The notes below the pieces were generated by a model. That model had not been told where the DNA came from and did no database searches. It was given only the letters and a program-made list of their open reading frames with translations. A program made the position numbers and the translations under genes. Positions 46,831-59,800 of a DNA stretch of 64,000 nt are shown piece after piece. The stretch is taken from assembly GCF_021869535.1 (NCBI RefSeq), contig NW_026262701.1, positions 2,681,501 through 2,745,500 of the forward strand. Direction: 5' to 3'. The stretch comes from Mytilus californianus (Eukaryota; Mollusca; Bivalvia; Mytilida; Mytilidae). How positions within the stretch are numbered: the stretch's first letter is position 1; every line of letters starts with the position of its first letter.

Positions 46831-47695
46831 AGTGGTGGAAATAGATGAGTTTGGGTAAAAATCGTCGTTTTTTATATATAAAAAATAACTGAAAACTGAA
46901 ATTTTTTCTATTTATGTTATTGTTGGAGCAGCATATTTTTTAACGACATAACCCTATTTGAAACAACACAAACATAATTTTATAATAAAACTGACAAAAT
47001 TTCATGACCAGAAATTAGTATTTCGAGGCAAACACTAAATTAAAGATTTTATTATTAAATCTCCGAAAATAGGAAACAGGAACATTTTTCACAATTTAAT
47101 GTAATTCTACTTTAAAGATAACAAAATGATGTATACACGGAAATTGACAAAGTTTAATGACAAAAAAGAAATTGAGAATTTTATCATTAAATCACCGAAA
47201 ACAGGAAACAGGAAAAACAGTCAAATATAATGCACAGTAAGATTTTTTTGTCAATATTTTCCAAAATAATTACTCAACTGGATAAATTGAAATAGTTAAA
47301 TATATCATGACATACAGTATTTATGATATATTTCTTAGTAAACCTTTGTTTTAAAAAAGAATAATCCTACACTTGAAAAGTAAATACAATGTAATATTAT
47401 ATAATATATGATTTTGTCGAAACCTGTGTTGCCAAGACTTTTTTAAGGGATGGATATACCTTATATTTCGTATAGCCAAGGATTTGTACAGTAAGAGTTT
47501 ACTATGCAAATCCATGAAATCCTTGGTATAAATTGTTCCAAAGCCTGAGAAGTACCCGGAGGAAAGGATTGCTCATACCAGTTAATTGGAGGAATTGGAA
47601 TTGTTTAAGTTTGGGTATTACGCAGATTATAGTTGGTATATTCAGTTACAATGAGTGGTATAATTCTGCCACTGTCTGATTATTAATGTGTATGT
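46831..47695. other. AT-rich, no gene
   Basis: Two degenerate copies of 'aa(a/g)attgacaaagtttaatga' / 'ctgacaaaatttcatgac' and 'gaaaacaggaaacagg' (47060 and 47200) suggest an old local duplication. Nothing else recognised. Confidence 0.4.
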
Positions 47696-47699
47696 ATAT

Positions 47700-48920
47700 A
47701 TAAAAAAAAAATACGTGGTATGATTGCCAATGAGGCAACTACCAACCAGAGTCCAAATGACGTAGATGTAACCAACAATAGATCACCGTACAAGGCCTTC
47801 AACAATGAGCAAAACTCGCTTTGCATAGCAAGCTTTAAATGGCCCTGTTATGACGAAATGTGAACCAATTCAAACTTGAAACCCAACAACCTGATTTATA
47901 ACAAAACAATAAACGAAAAACTAGTATGACAGACAGCTTTCAACGATGAACACTGAATTACAGGCTATTAGGACAGACACATACAGAATACTAGTAAACT
48001 AAATAAATGGGGAATGTGTCCATGGGACACAGACGATGCCCCCGCTTGCATACAACATTATAAAGGGACATAACTCAAGAATGGTAAAATTGACGCTCCC
48101 TTAATTCAAACCTGATCTGATCTGTGTATTGTGGTAAAAACATTGTGTATAAGTTTCATAACGTTTAGTTGAGGCAAACTAAAGTTAGATAACGGAAACG
48201 AAAAATTCAGCAATTTTTCCATTTGTAGAATGGTAAAAGTGACGCCACCAAAATTCAAACTTGATCTGTGTTTTGTGGTAATAAGCATTGTGTATAAGTT
48301 TCATAACATTTGGTTGAGGCAAACTTAAGTTAGAGAACCGAAATGAAAAATTCAACAATTTTTCCATTTGTAAAGGGGCATAACTATAGAATGGTAAAAG
48401 TGACGCCACAAAATTCAAACTTGATCTGTGTTTTGTGGTAATAAGCATTGTGTATAAGTTTCATAACATTTGGTTGAGGTATACGTAAGTTAGAGAACGG
48501 AAAAGTAAAATTCAACAATTTTTCCATTTGTAAAGGGGCATAACTCTAGAATGGTAAAAGTGGCGCCACCAAAATTCAAGCTTGATCTGTGTTTTGTGGT
48601 AATAAGCATTGTGTATAAGTTTCATAACATTTGGTTGAGGCAAACTAAAGTTAGAGAACGGAAACCAATTTCGGGACGTAAGGTCGTACGTACGTGACGG
48701 GACGTACGGACGGACATGGGTAAAACTTAATGCCCCCTCCGCTACGGCAGGCGCATACAAAAAAATCATTTGATTCATGAGATTGGCACGATGCACAGCA
48801 TAAAGACAAAATAGTACAGATCAGTTACTGAAAGCAAGTTCAAAGCCAATAACAAATAATAAATAAATACTGTTTTCCAAGACTAAAGCATCAATCAGGA
48901 CAAATCTCTCGGTCTGTACC
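47700..48920 (+). repeat. R1 copy split by an R7 insertion
   Basis: R1 front 47705-47985 ('cgtggtatgattgccaatga', 'gatcaccgtacaaggccttc', 'tgaattacaggctatta'). R1 tail 48795-48920 ('gtacagatcagttactgaaa', 'gcaagttcaaagccaataac', 'gactaaagcatcaatcagga'). The R7 block lies between. Confidence 0.75.
48005..48775 (+). repeat. R7 element with four tandem units
   Basis: Units of about 150-160 bp start with 'ggggcataactctagaatgg' or a variant (48062, 48230, 48375, 48535), each with 'gtgacgcca', 'ttcaaacttgatctgtgttt', 'gtataagtttcataacattt'. The unit array is flanked by 'acgatgcccccgcttgcata' on the left and 'taatgccccctccgctacgg' on the right, and followed by an ACGT-rich tract 'gtcgtacgtacgtgacggga'. 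Confidence 0.85.
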
Positions 48921-49194
48921 TTTACATTCTGAACTCTGAACCGCGATGCAAGATTTTAAAAACATTATCGTCAACAGAAATGTATAGTGTTTAATAACAT
49001 ATGATTTATTTATCAATTTATGAATGCTCTCTTTTTCTAGAGTTGTTTTCATTACCACAACATATCACAACATTTCGGGTTTCTGATCGCAAAATTAAAC
49101 AAATACAAGTTTCACAGAAATTCGCCGCTTCTGAAAACAGTCAGAAAGTTAACAAATTGTAATTCAGTGGTTGTCGTTTGTTTCTGTATATCAT

Positions 49195-49605
49195 ATTAAA
49201 AAGAAGATGTGGTATGCATATTTGTTTTTTGATTATTCTTTTGTACATAAATCAAACCATTAGTTTTTCGTTTGAATTGTTTTCAATTTGTCATTTCGGG
49301 ACTTTTCAAGAAGGAATTTAGACACAAAGTACCAATCTGACAGGCATATCTGATGTTCAGTAGTTGTCGTTTGTTGATGTGGTTCATAAGTGTTTCTCGT
49401 TTCTCGTTTTTTATATAGATTAGACCGTTGGTTTTCCCGTTTGAATGGTTTTACACTAGTAATTTTTTGGGGCCCTTTATAGCTTACTGTTCGGTGTGAG
49501 CCAAGGCTCCGTGTTGAAGACCGTACTGTGACCTATAATGGTTTACTTTTATAAATTTTGACTTGGATGGAGAGTTGTCTCATTGGCACTCATACCACAT
49601 CTTCT
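49195..49605 (-). repeat. R1 dispersed repeat, reverse orientation
   Basis: Reads as the reverse complement of 5880-6130: 'ttgtcgtttgttgatgtggt', 'tttcccgtttgaatggtttt', 'ggagagttgtctcattggca', 'ctcataccacatcttctta'. A partial second R1 start at 49195 ('aagaagatgtggtatgcata') faces it, making a head-to-head pair. Confidence 0.8.
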
Positions 49606-49609
49606 TATA

Positions 49610-50761
49610 TCTATATACAGAATGTGGGCATATACAGAATGTGGCGGGGTTAAACATGTTTGCATTTTCTTAAATTTTGTTTAGTATAATATTTTTAATG
49701 ACAGATTTTCGATTGATTCTGTTAAAAAAGGTTAGTCAGGTTCACTGAATTTATTTTACACCAGGGTCATTTTCCAAAAGTCTTTCAATCTTTACTTATA
49801 AATTCAAAGTATCACAGCACATTGTCTGTACTTTAAGGTTCCAATAATATTTTGAATTGTGTTTTAAACAGCTCATCTAGATTATAAACGCCTGAAGAAT
49901 GCCAAAACCGAAAAGTTGAGGGATTTTGGCGATATTTGTCATTCCATTGATCGAGGTTTAAAAAGGGAGGATTGAAATCTATAGAAAAAAAAACGTGTTC
50001 GTCTTTTGGAGATTTTGGAGATTTTGGAGTTATGTGTTAATGGAAAGTCTTTGATAGTCTTTTTAAAAAATCCCAACTATGTTTAGATTTGGGACGATTT
50101 AGACCTTGACATATATCATGTTAACACATGGCATTTATAGAAGAAAGTACATTGACCTCAAGGTTATATTGATTCTTAGTCTTGTGAGGTTACTGTCTTA
50201 TTGACATTTACACACAACTTCTTTTCAAAAAATGAAAACAACACGTACGTGTTAACCAAAATGTTATTCAGGACCGAAAACAAATAATACATTGAATTAC
50301 ATTTGTAGACATATGAGTCATTTTTTATTATCCAATAATAATGTACAACATATGTACAATAAGCTCTATAAAACTTTAATTTAACCGACAAGATACAAAG
50401 GCAAAACTGATATCCATATTCATATAACACAACACATTTATATAAGAAAAAACAAAGTCATAGTAAAAGACAACAATTTCAGAAACAATTTAATGATAAA
50501 TAAATGAATAAATGGAATTACTATTATTTTCAAAAATATTTACCTTTAAATTTTCCTTTTTTTCTTAATTTTTAATAATAGTTTTTATTTTTAGCGCATA
50601 TTCCAACAAACAAAGTCATTACGTATTTATTTTTTTATAGGCGACATATGATTTGCAAAACAAGTTCCCCTTGATCGCCTCACGTATTTTTAAATGTATA
50701 CAGAAAACTAAACGGTAGTACTTTCCTCGATTGCAGTCATCCAGCCTTCCAAAAGGATATA
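49610..50761. other. Upstream region of the transglutaminase gene
   Basis: No repeat family after 49660. No clear TATA box close to the ATG. 'cctcgattgcag' at 50725-50736 could be a 3' splice site, in which case the first coding exon would have a non-coding exon upstream; this cannot be decided here. Confidence 0.35.
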
Positions 50762-50841
50762 ATGCCACGGAGACGATCCACCACTGAGGGTAACGCGTCG
50801 ACAACACCAAAGAAACGCCGCTACAATTTGCGAGATACAGC
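50762..50841 (+). CDS. Transglutaminase exon 1
   Basis: ATG CCA CGG AGA to ACA GC, donor GTAAGT at 50842, phase 2. The basic leader is low in complexity, so the start rests on it being the only ATG in the open frame that joins exon 2. Confidence 0.75.
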
Positions 50842-53800
50842 GTAAGTCATTTAGAAAATGTTTTTTCGTTACCACATATTTTTTTCTATCAATTATTGTT
50901 GTGTATTTATACATACCGGCATAACGCAAGCCATGTGTGTCGTCCACCTGGCCAGATATTTAACCTATAACCATCGTGAAGGTTGATAAACATCTATGTA
51001 TATGTAGATCTGCTGCAGCATTTTTATTTAATTTAACTTTTAAGATAGAACTTATGATTGTTTTTTATTATCAAATCACATGATACAGAAAATGAAATTT
51101 GTCCTTTGTATGGTGACAGCTGGATACTTTGGAAACGATGAGATTCGAAATTTCAAAGGAAATATTCCAATGTGGTAGGTTAAGGTTCATCATAACCTTT
51201 TGGCTAATATGGCCGTATTTACACCTCAAATTTTACTCTGAGTACAGACAAACCTGTGCACCTGGAAAAGTTTTAAGGCATGGCAGGAACTAGATAATTA
51301 AATTTCAAATGCATTTTATGTTTTAGAAAATTAGAAACTTGTCTGGATTTTGCTATTCATTTTTTTTCATTCCTGCAAAAGTTGCCAAAATAAACTAAGT
51401 TGGGAAAGAGGTTTGAGAAGCTCCCCTCACATAATAAATTGATTTAAATCGACAATAGACATCTGCAAACCATCAGTGATTTAAACTCAAGTGTTTGTTT
51501 ATTTTGCTATCTTCTGCAGACTGGAAAAAAATGCACATCAAAATCCAGGTAAGTTTTTAATTTTCTGAAGTATAACTTTTATATATCTAGGTCCTGCCAT
51601 GCCTATAAACTTTCCTAGATGCATCAGTTTGTTTGTGCTCATAGTAGATTTTGTGGTGTAAACACGGTCATATTTTCAATTCCTTTTGATGAACCTTAAC
51701 CACTTCAGCTTTAGTTCTGAAATTGGCATTTAAAATCCTCTCATGCCATTACTCCATCAATAATAAATTATGCATAAGCCTTTAATAGAAGGGGGATGTT
51801 AACATTTGAAATTAAATCCTCGACATCATATGCATATCTATGGACAGAATAATTATTTGTAATAACTTGTTCTATGATGTATCTCGCTTGACTATATGGC
51901 CAATGAATGGTTAATTAAACAGTCTAACTGTAGGCTGTTGTGTCAATATAAGTTTTCTTCTGTTATTGTGATTGTTTTATTGTCTGGCTGTTTTTAGTTT
52001 TCACAGTGGTCTGTAAATCTCATATTCAATGTGCATGAAATGTTTGCCACTGGGCGTTAAGCAAGCAACAGTCATTCAATCTTCTGTAATTATAAAACAA
52101 ATATGAACATTTGGGTTGAACTAAATACTAATGTTAACTTAATACCATAGATGACTAAAATATTGCTAAATCAGTATTTTTAACAATCACTAACGAGTGA
52201 TTTGTACCGTCTATTTAATAGTATACAAATCCTCGATAGACTATTGTATTGGGCCGTGTAGATATTTCCTGCTTTAAATTTTTCAACAGGATATCTTCAT
52301 ACTAAATTTTAATCCCAAACTTTATAAAATTGACAGACGCGTAATTGTAAGCTATAGTTGAATACCAGTTTTGAGTTAAAGCTTACACATTATTTTTAAA
52401 TGTATTTGGTCTTTGAGGTTTTATATTTCTTCAGTCTCATTATATCACTTTTAGCTTCTTATGTAATACTTGATATTGAATAAAATCTTGATCTTGTTAC
52501 CGTTTACCTGTAGTCCCCCATTGATAGTTCATCGTAATCCGTATGGACTGAGACTATTATCTAAAAGAGATCAATAGTTCAAGGTTTATGTAACAAATAA
52601 TCTTATCACTTGCTCAGTCCAGAAAAGAACTGAATTATATACTTTCAGTGTTTGATATAAGTCAATTAAGTTATTCAATGCATATTTTAGAGATGTAACT
52701 AATATTCCATAAATAATAGCCGTATATTCATGAAAGGAACGAAGAAAAAAGTCACTTACAAATAAAGCATTGTTTGTGTGTGTAAATTGTAAAGCATAGT
52801 AAAATACTTGTTAAAAATCCGAGATAAAAAATTGCAAATATAACTAGATACCCTAAGGATGATTTAGGCCAAGTTTGGTTTTATTTGACCCAGTAGTTTC
52901 AGAGGAGAAGATTTTTGTAAAAATTAACGGACGACGACGGACGACGGACGCCAAGTGATGAGAAAAGCTCACTTGGCCCTTTTGGGCCATGTGAGCTAAA
53001 AATAAAACTGTGTTGGCTGACATTCTGTTACTCGTCATAGCACTACAGAAAGCTGATATACACATAATACTATTGAAATGACACTTTGAGTCCAAATAAT
53101 TAATAGATATATTTATATAAAAAATTACACTTAAGCATATATATGAAAATTATGATAGAATATATAAACAATGATTCTTTCTAATTTTTGTGTACAATAA
53201 AATTGAGAATGGGAATGGGGAATGTGTCAAAGAGATAACAACCCGACCATAGAGCAGACAACAGCCGAAGGCCACCAATGGGTCTTCAATGCAGCGAGAA
53301 ACTCCCGCACCCGGAGGCGTCCTTCAGCTGGCCCCTAAACAAATATGTATACTAGTTCAGTGATAATGGACGTCATACTAAACTCCAAATTATACACAAG
53401 AAACTAAAATTAAAAATGATACAAGACAAACAAAGGCCAGAGGCTCCTGACTTGGGACAGGCCGGCAAAAATGCGGCGGGGTTGAACATGTTTTTTGAGA
53501 TCTCAACCCTCCCCCTATACCTCTAGCCAATGTAGAAAAAACAAACGTACAACAGTACGCACAGTAAAACTCAGTTTAAGAGAAGTCCGAGTCCGATGTC
53601 AGAATAGAAAAAAAAGAAGAAAATAAACAAAATGACAATAATACATAAATAACAACAGACTACTAGCAGTTACTGACATGCCGGCTCCAGACCTCAATTA
53701 AACTGATTGAAAGATTATGTCTTCAACATATGAATATCAGGCACAATCCCTCCTGTTAGGGGTTTAGTATTATACCATCATAAAATATATGAGAAGAACA

Positions 53801-56800
53801 TAACCCGTGTCAAACCTTCCTAGAATTATTGGGCGATTTTTTCATGACAAAATTATTACTATCTTTTAAAATGAGCATCATTTTCATAATTAACCAAACT
53901 GAATTGTATTACTATTTGGAATGTGTCAAAAGTTTAATTTTATCCATGCATTTTGATAATGGACAGTTCAAGTTTGATGATTCAGATTTTTTTTCACTCT
54001 AATAGTACCATTATAATAGCAAAGTATTGTGTGAAATAGAATCAGTTCGTTTCAAAATGCTTTATATTTATATATTTATTATGTTCTACTCGAGTATACA
54101 CATGTATGTATTTTCGCTACTGTTACGCAGTAACTGCGGCTGAGTAGTATTATGAAATAAACATAAACATCTAAACAAAATATTTACCAGCTAACTCTCC
54201 AGCCACTATGAACCTGATTTAATGTGAGAATTTGTCTTATGTGTAGAGCTTTAATTACTTGGAAGTTTTAGGATTTCCTGTTTAGTAGAATATTCTGAAC
54301 AATTATGTGACCGAACTTTCTTCTCTAAAATTATTCAATTTTTTTATCCATCTTCCCCTATCCCAAATCGTAATCGTTTTTTAACCGCTCTAATTCACCT
54401 AGTTAGAAAATAAATGTTATCGTAACTGGAAGGCATAATTTAATGTAACGCTTCATAATAAAAATACTTGTTACTCGAGCATGAACATTTATTTATTAGT
54501 TTGAATGTACGCTGTAATGTCTTTCAATTTGGTTTTTAAAACATTTCTTTCATAAGGATGACAAATATTGACATGGAGATTTAACAGGTTACATTGTATT
54601 TTTATGATTTTATTAGAGGTGAAATAAGGGGTATTGTTTATATTAGATTTTGAATTAAATCAATGAAAAGACCTTCTCTTCCTGTGTTTCAGAGCAAGAC
54701 GGCGTCGTAAACTAGCAGAAAATCCAGAAGGGAGAACTAATACATTAACTGATGAAGAATTCAGAAATAAACTCCCTAATCTTGAAGAGAACAAACAACG
54801 TAAGTGTATTACAGTATAATAGAAGAACATACGAGGAATTTAGAAATAAGCTCCGTATTATTTAGAGCTAGTTGAAGCCCGCCTCCGGTTGCGGGATTTT
54901 CTCGCTGCGTCGAAGATCCAATGGTGGCCTTGGGTTGTTGTCTGCTCTTTGGTCGGGTTGTTGTCTCTTTGACACATTCCCCGTTTCCATTCTCTATTCC
55001 CTAATCTTATAGAGAATAAGAAATGCAAGTGTATTATTGTGCAAAGGGGGTAACAGACGAGGAATTTCTCAATAATAAACTCCCAAGTCTAAAAGTAATG
55101 TATTGCATTGCAAAGGGTGATAAATGGGAGGAATTCCGAAATAAAAACCATAATCTTTAAGAGAATAAGAAACGTTGGTGTGTAAAAGCGCAAAAAGTGA
55201 TAACAGACGAGGAATTCCAAAATAAACTCCTTAATCTTGCAGAGAGCCAGAGAACAAGAAACGTATGTCTATTTGTGTGTAGGAATTCAGAACAAAAATT
55301 CTCCATAATCTTAAGAGCAGAAGTGCATTTCTGTGCAAAAGGGGGATGATCCAAATCATTTTAACATTCAGGGGATAATATTCATTATCTTACCTCCTAT
55401 ACATTTATAGGAATATGATTGGTTTAAAAGCAACCGCGTGGAGACCGTGTATATTTCATATGAGGTTAGTAGGCGGGGCTTATTGTTAGTAGTGGTGTTA
55501 CTTCCCTTTATAAAAACAACACGGTGTTGAGGAAAAATCTGAAAGGTTTTAACAGACGGAAGAAATTAATGATGAACGATTGAAATAAATTCATAAAACA
55601 CATTTAAAGCTAACAAGTTGTTATTGTTGGCATTTGTTTTTGGAAAGACCAATGGAAGTAGGTTCTTAATACTAAGTATTGAAGACTTAATAACTTTGAT
55701 AGGCCACTAGTCTAAAAACCACATGTTAAGATAGTCGGTAAGATAAATTCGTTACATAGTGTGCTAGTGACCTAATACGATATATATGGTTCGCTCGAAT
55801 CCCCATATGGAATTTACTGACCCCATAGATATATCGTATTAGGTCACTAGCACACTATGTAACTAATAGTACCTCAGATTCTTTGGTATCGTTAATAGCA
55901 GTTTGTTAAAGTTATAGCATTATTTACATAGAAGTGTTATCATTTATCAGCAAAACGTTCAGATTTTGGCAATTTAACCAGAAAAAGACAAGATAGTACA
56001 GCGGTTCTTATTACCCATATAAAAGCAGTGATAAGATATCAATTTCATGACAGAAAAATAGACACAATTTAAGATTGCATTCCAAATCCATGATTCTGAA
56101 AGTGTTACTGCATCTGGAAAATTTGAGTATAATGACACTTTTCCTGTTTATCAAAACTAATTGCTCTATTTAGAACAAAAGAATAGATAAAATATTTATG
56201 TATTTCTTCTATGTAAATCAGATGTAATCCTCTCATATTTTCGGGGCTGACGACTCTCAGATATGAGGGGATTACATCTAATGCAAACATGTTAAACTTG
56301 AATTCTTACAGTACTTACATGTCATAGGAGGTGGAGATTGAAAAGATACAAAAAGGGAGAGGGTGTCTGAATCTTAAGAGAAGACCGAGCTATTCGCTTG
56401 TTTCAGAGCGACTTCAAATAAAGTTTTATTTTCCGACAACTCACGTTTATTGCTTTTATCCTGAAATTTACGGCGGTGGTTTGAATGTTTAAGTGTTTCA
56501 GATCGATTTACATAGCAAATTCCAATATTAACTATTTGGCTCTCATTTAAGAATGCAAAACATATATTGTTATCCCTCTCTCTAGGGCTTTAATAATAAT
56601 AACATATATTTTCATATTACAGCTGGCAAAGTACTCTCTGTTTCCAAAGTAGACACCCTGAAAAATGAGAACAGAAAGGCACATAATACCTTCGATTACG
56701 ATCAAGAAGATGTCATCCTACGCCGTGGTCAGGAATTTAAAGTGGACGTACAGTTTGACCGTGACATTGATGTTGAATATGATAACGTAACTGTTCAGTT

Positions 56801-59800
56801 TGTGTTTGGTAAGATAGTGCAATGTCAAATTTGACAAAATATCTAAAATCATTATTAACTAAAACACATTTCATTTCCCGAGAATATATTTTCAATGATC
56901 AACAGATAAAACCATTTGTATGTATATAATCGTAATAAATAAATAGCTTAAAAAAATCTCAACTTTTCTGGATAAATAAATGAAGGGTGCCACATGAGGA
57001 GCAGGATCTGCTTACCCTTCCGGAGCACATGAAATCACCCCCAGTTTTCGGTTGGGTTCGTGTTGCTCAGTCTTTATTTTTCTATGTTGTGTTTTGTGTA
57101 CTGTTGTTTGTCTGTTGGTCTTTTTTCTTTTTTAGCCATGTCGTTGTCAGTTTATTTTCTACTTATGAGTTTGAAAGTCTTTTTGGTATCTTTCGCCTCT
57201 CTTGTTCAATGCTGAATGTCCAGTGGAAACTATTTGATGAACCTTTTAAACAGAATTGAGAAAAAAAACATTATACACAAAAAACCATAAATCGATACGG
57301 TAGATACTGTATGCAAAATGGATTGACAGGATGAGGACAGGAAATTTTGTCTCTCACTAGATAAAGAGGTTATGATTATTAAAGATTGAGCACACATTTT
57401 GCATTATGATGCGTCACTGACTGACCCATCAAAGAATTGTTGCAAGTGTTCTCCACGTTCAGAAATCGTGGCCTCACTGAAGTTCTTAGGAATTTATAAC
57501 ATCTCCGTTCCGACCAGACACCTCATTAGCACGGATCTTTATGCCAGGCTTCAAATATAATAAATGCGCATGGTGCCGAAAAGTTGTTCTAATCAGTATA
57601 TATATTTCTAGGATCCAGACCAAAAGAAAGTAAAGGAACAATCATACGTATACCTCTAAATCTTAACGGTACCATAACAACTACTGATGTCGGTAAATGT
57701 TGGCAGATAGTTACAGAAAAGAAGGAATCCCAAGCGTTAAGATGTGTCATTACAACGCCACCAGATGCCTGTATTGGAGATTACGAATTATTTGTTGAAA
57801 CCAAACTGAACGATGACAAGGAAAGTTCCAGACATAAATTTGATGGAAGGATTATAATCCTCTTCAACCCATGGTGTAAAGGTAAGTCACATAGAACCAA
57901 CCAAACTTAATCCCTAAAACCATTGTAACTTCTGCATTGACTTCTGTTAGATCACAGACTTAACCCTATTTAGGCAAGAATTGAATGATATTTTACAACC
58001 TGAATAAAAAAAATAATGGCTGCTGATTTATAAAATAGCATTTGGAGCTTAACATATTATACAGTTACGTGTTTTTAGTTGAAGACTGTATGTTGCCCTG
58101 TAGATGTCTCTGTATGTTTTCCTGTAGATGTCTCTGTATGTTTTCCTGTAGATGTCTCTGTATGTTTTCCTGTAGATGTCTCTGTATGTTTTCCTGTAGA
58201 TGTTTCTGTATGTTGCCCTGTAGATGTCTCTTATGTTGTCCTGTAGATGTCTCTGTATATTGCCCTGTAGATGTATCTTGATTATTTGTGCATGTATTTG
58301 GATTGGTGTCTCGTTGACGTATACCCCTTATCTCCATTTGTTCATATAAAGTAAATTGTTTCCGTCATTAATCAATTGAATAAGATGAAAGACTAGATAA
58401 TTAAACATCAAGGGTACATAGTTCCTTCGAATTATTATGGAGGAAATATCGAAAAATTGCTATCCTTCGTGGACTTTTAGATATTAGTTGTTTATTTATA
58501 TAGTTTGTTAAATTTCCGATCGTAATTTAAAGCACATACATAAATCTGTATTTTGTTTAGTTTTCGATCGTAATTTAAAGCACATACATAAGTATGTATT
58601 TTGTTCAGTTTTCGATCGCAATTTAAAGCACATACATAGATCTGTATTTTGTTTAGTTTTCGATCGTAATTTAAAGCACATACATAAGTATGTATTTTGT
58701 TCAGTTTTCGATCGCAATTTAAAGCACATACATAGATCTGTATTTTGTTTAGTTTTCGATCGTAATTTAAAGCACATACATAAGTATGTATTTTGTTCAG
58801 TTTTCGATCGCAATTTAAAGCACATACATAGATCTGTATTTTGTTTAGTTTTCGATCGTAATTTAAAGCACATACATAAGTATGTATTTTGTTCAGTTTT
58901 CGATCGCAATTTAAAGCACATACATAGATCTGTATTTTGTTTAGTTTTCGATCGTAATTTAAAGCACATACATAAGTATGTATTTTGTTCAGTTTTCGGT
59001 CGCAATTTAAAGCACATACATAGATCTGTATTTTGTTTAGTTTTCGATCGTAATTTAAAGCACATACATAAGTATGTATTTTGTTCAGTTTTCGATCGCA
59101 ATTTAAAGCACATACATAGATCTGTATTTTGTTTAGTTTTCGATCGTGATTTAAAACACATACTTAAATGTGTATTTCAGATGATTCTGTTTACATGGAA
59201 AACTCGTCGTACAGGGAGGAATACGTGATGAATGATTCAGGTAGAATATGGGTTGGAGGTAAATGGAGAAACTTTGGCAGAGCTTGGAACTTTGGACAGG
59301 TTTGTTACTAAAGTCATTTGAATACCATTGTATATAAAATCTTTTTATTTTTCTTTCTGTTTAATTTTTCTCTGTGTCTTTTTTTTTTTTACAATTCGTT
59401 GGTGGGAAGGGAAGTGTACTGTTATGCATGGCGCGGAAATGATGTTCGTATATTCAAATAATATTTAAACCAAAATGAAATACTGGTATTCAACATTTGT
59501 ATTAATTACACATGTTCAAAATTTTATGTTCATCACCTCTACTCGATTTAGCATTTTTTGCTGTTGAGACGTAAAATACCAACGACCAATCAATTACAGC
59601 CGATTTCATTGAGTATGTAGGAAAAGGTATTATCTTTGGTTAGCTTGTTTGCTAGCTGAACTGTGAAGTCTTTATTAGGTTAGGTAAACTACCCTCCTTT
59701 ATGAGTAGACTAGTCCTACAGATAACCAATTCTATCTGTCTGTCGTACTAGTCTACTCATAAGGAGGGTAGTTTACCTAACCTAATAATGATTTCACAGT

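Noticed and set aside
58509..59161. 217-codon repetitive open frame on the minus strand (and an open frame on the plus strand)
   Set aside because: It is produced by a 48-bp (16-codon) array in an intron; frames are open on both strands and nothing but the repeat is encoded.
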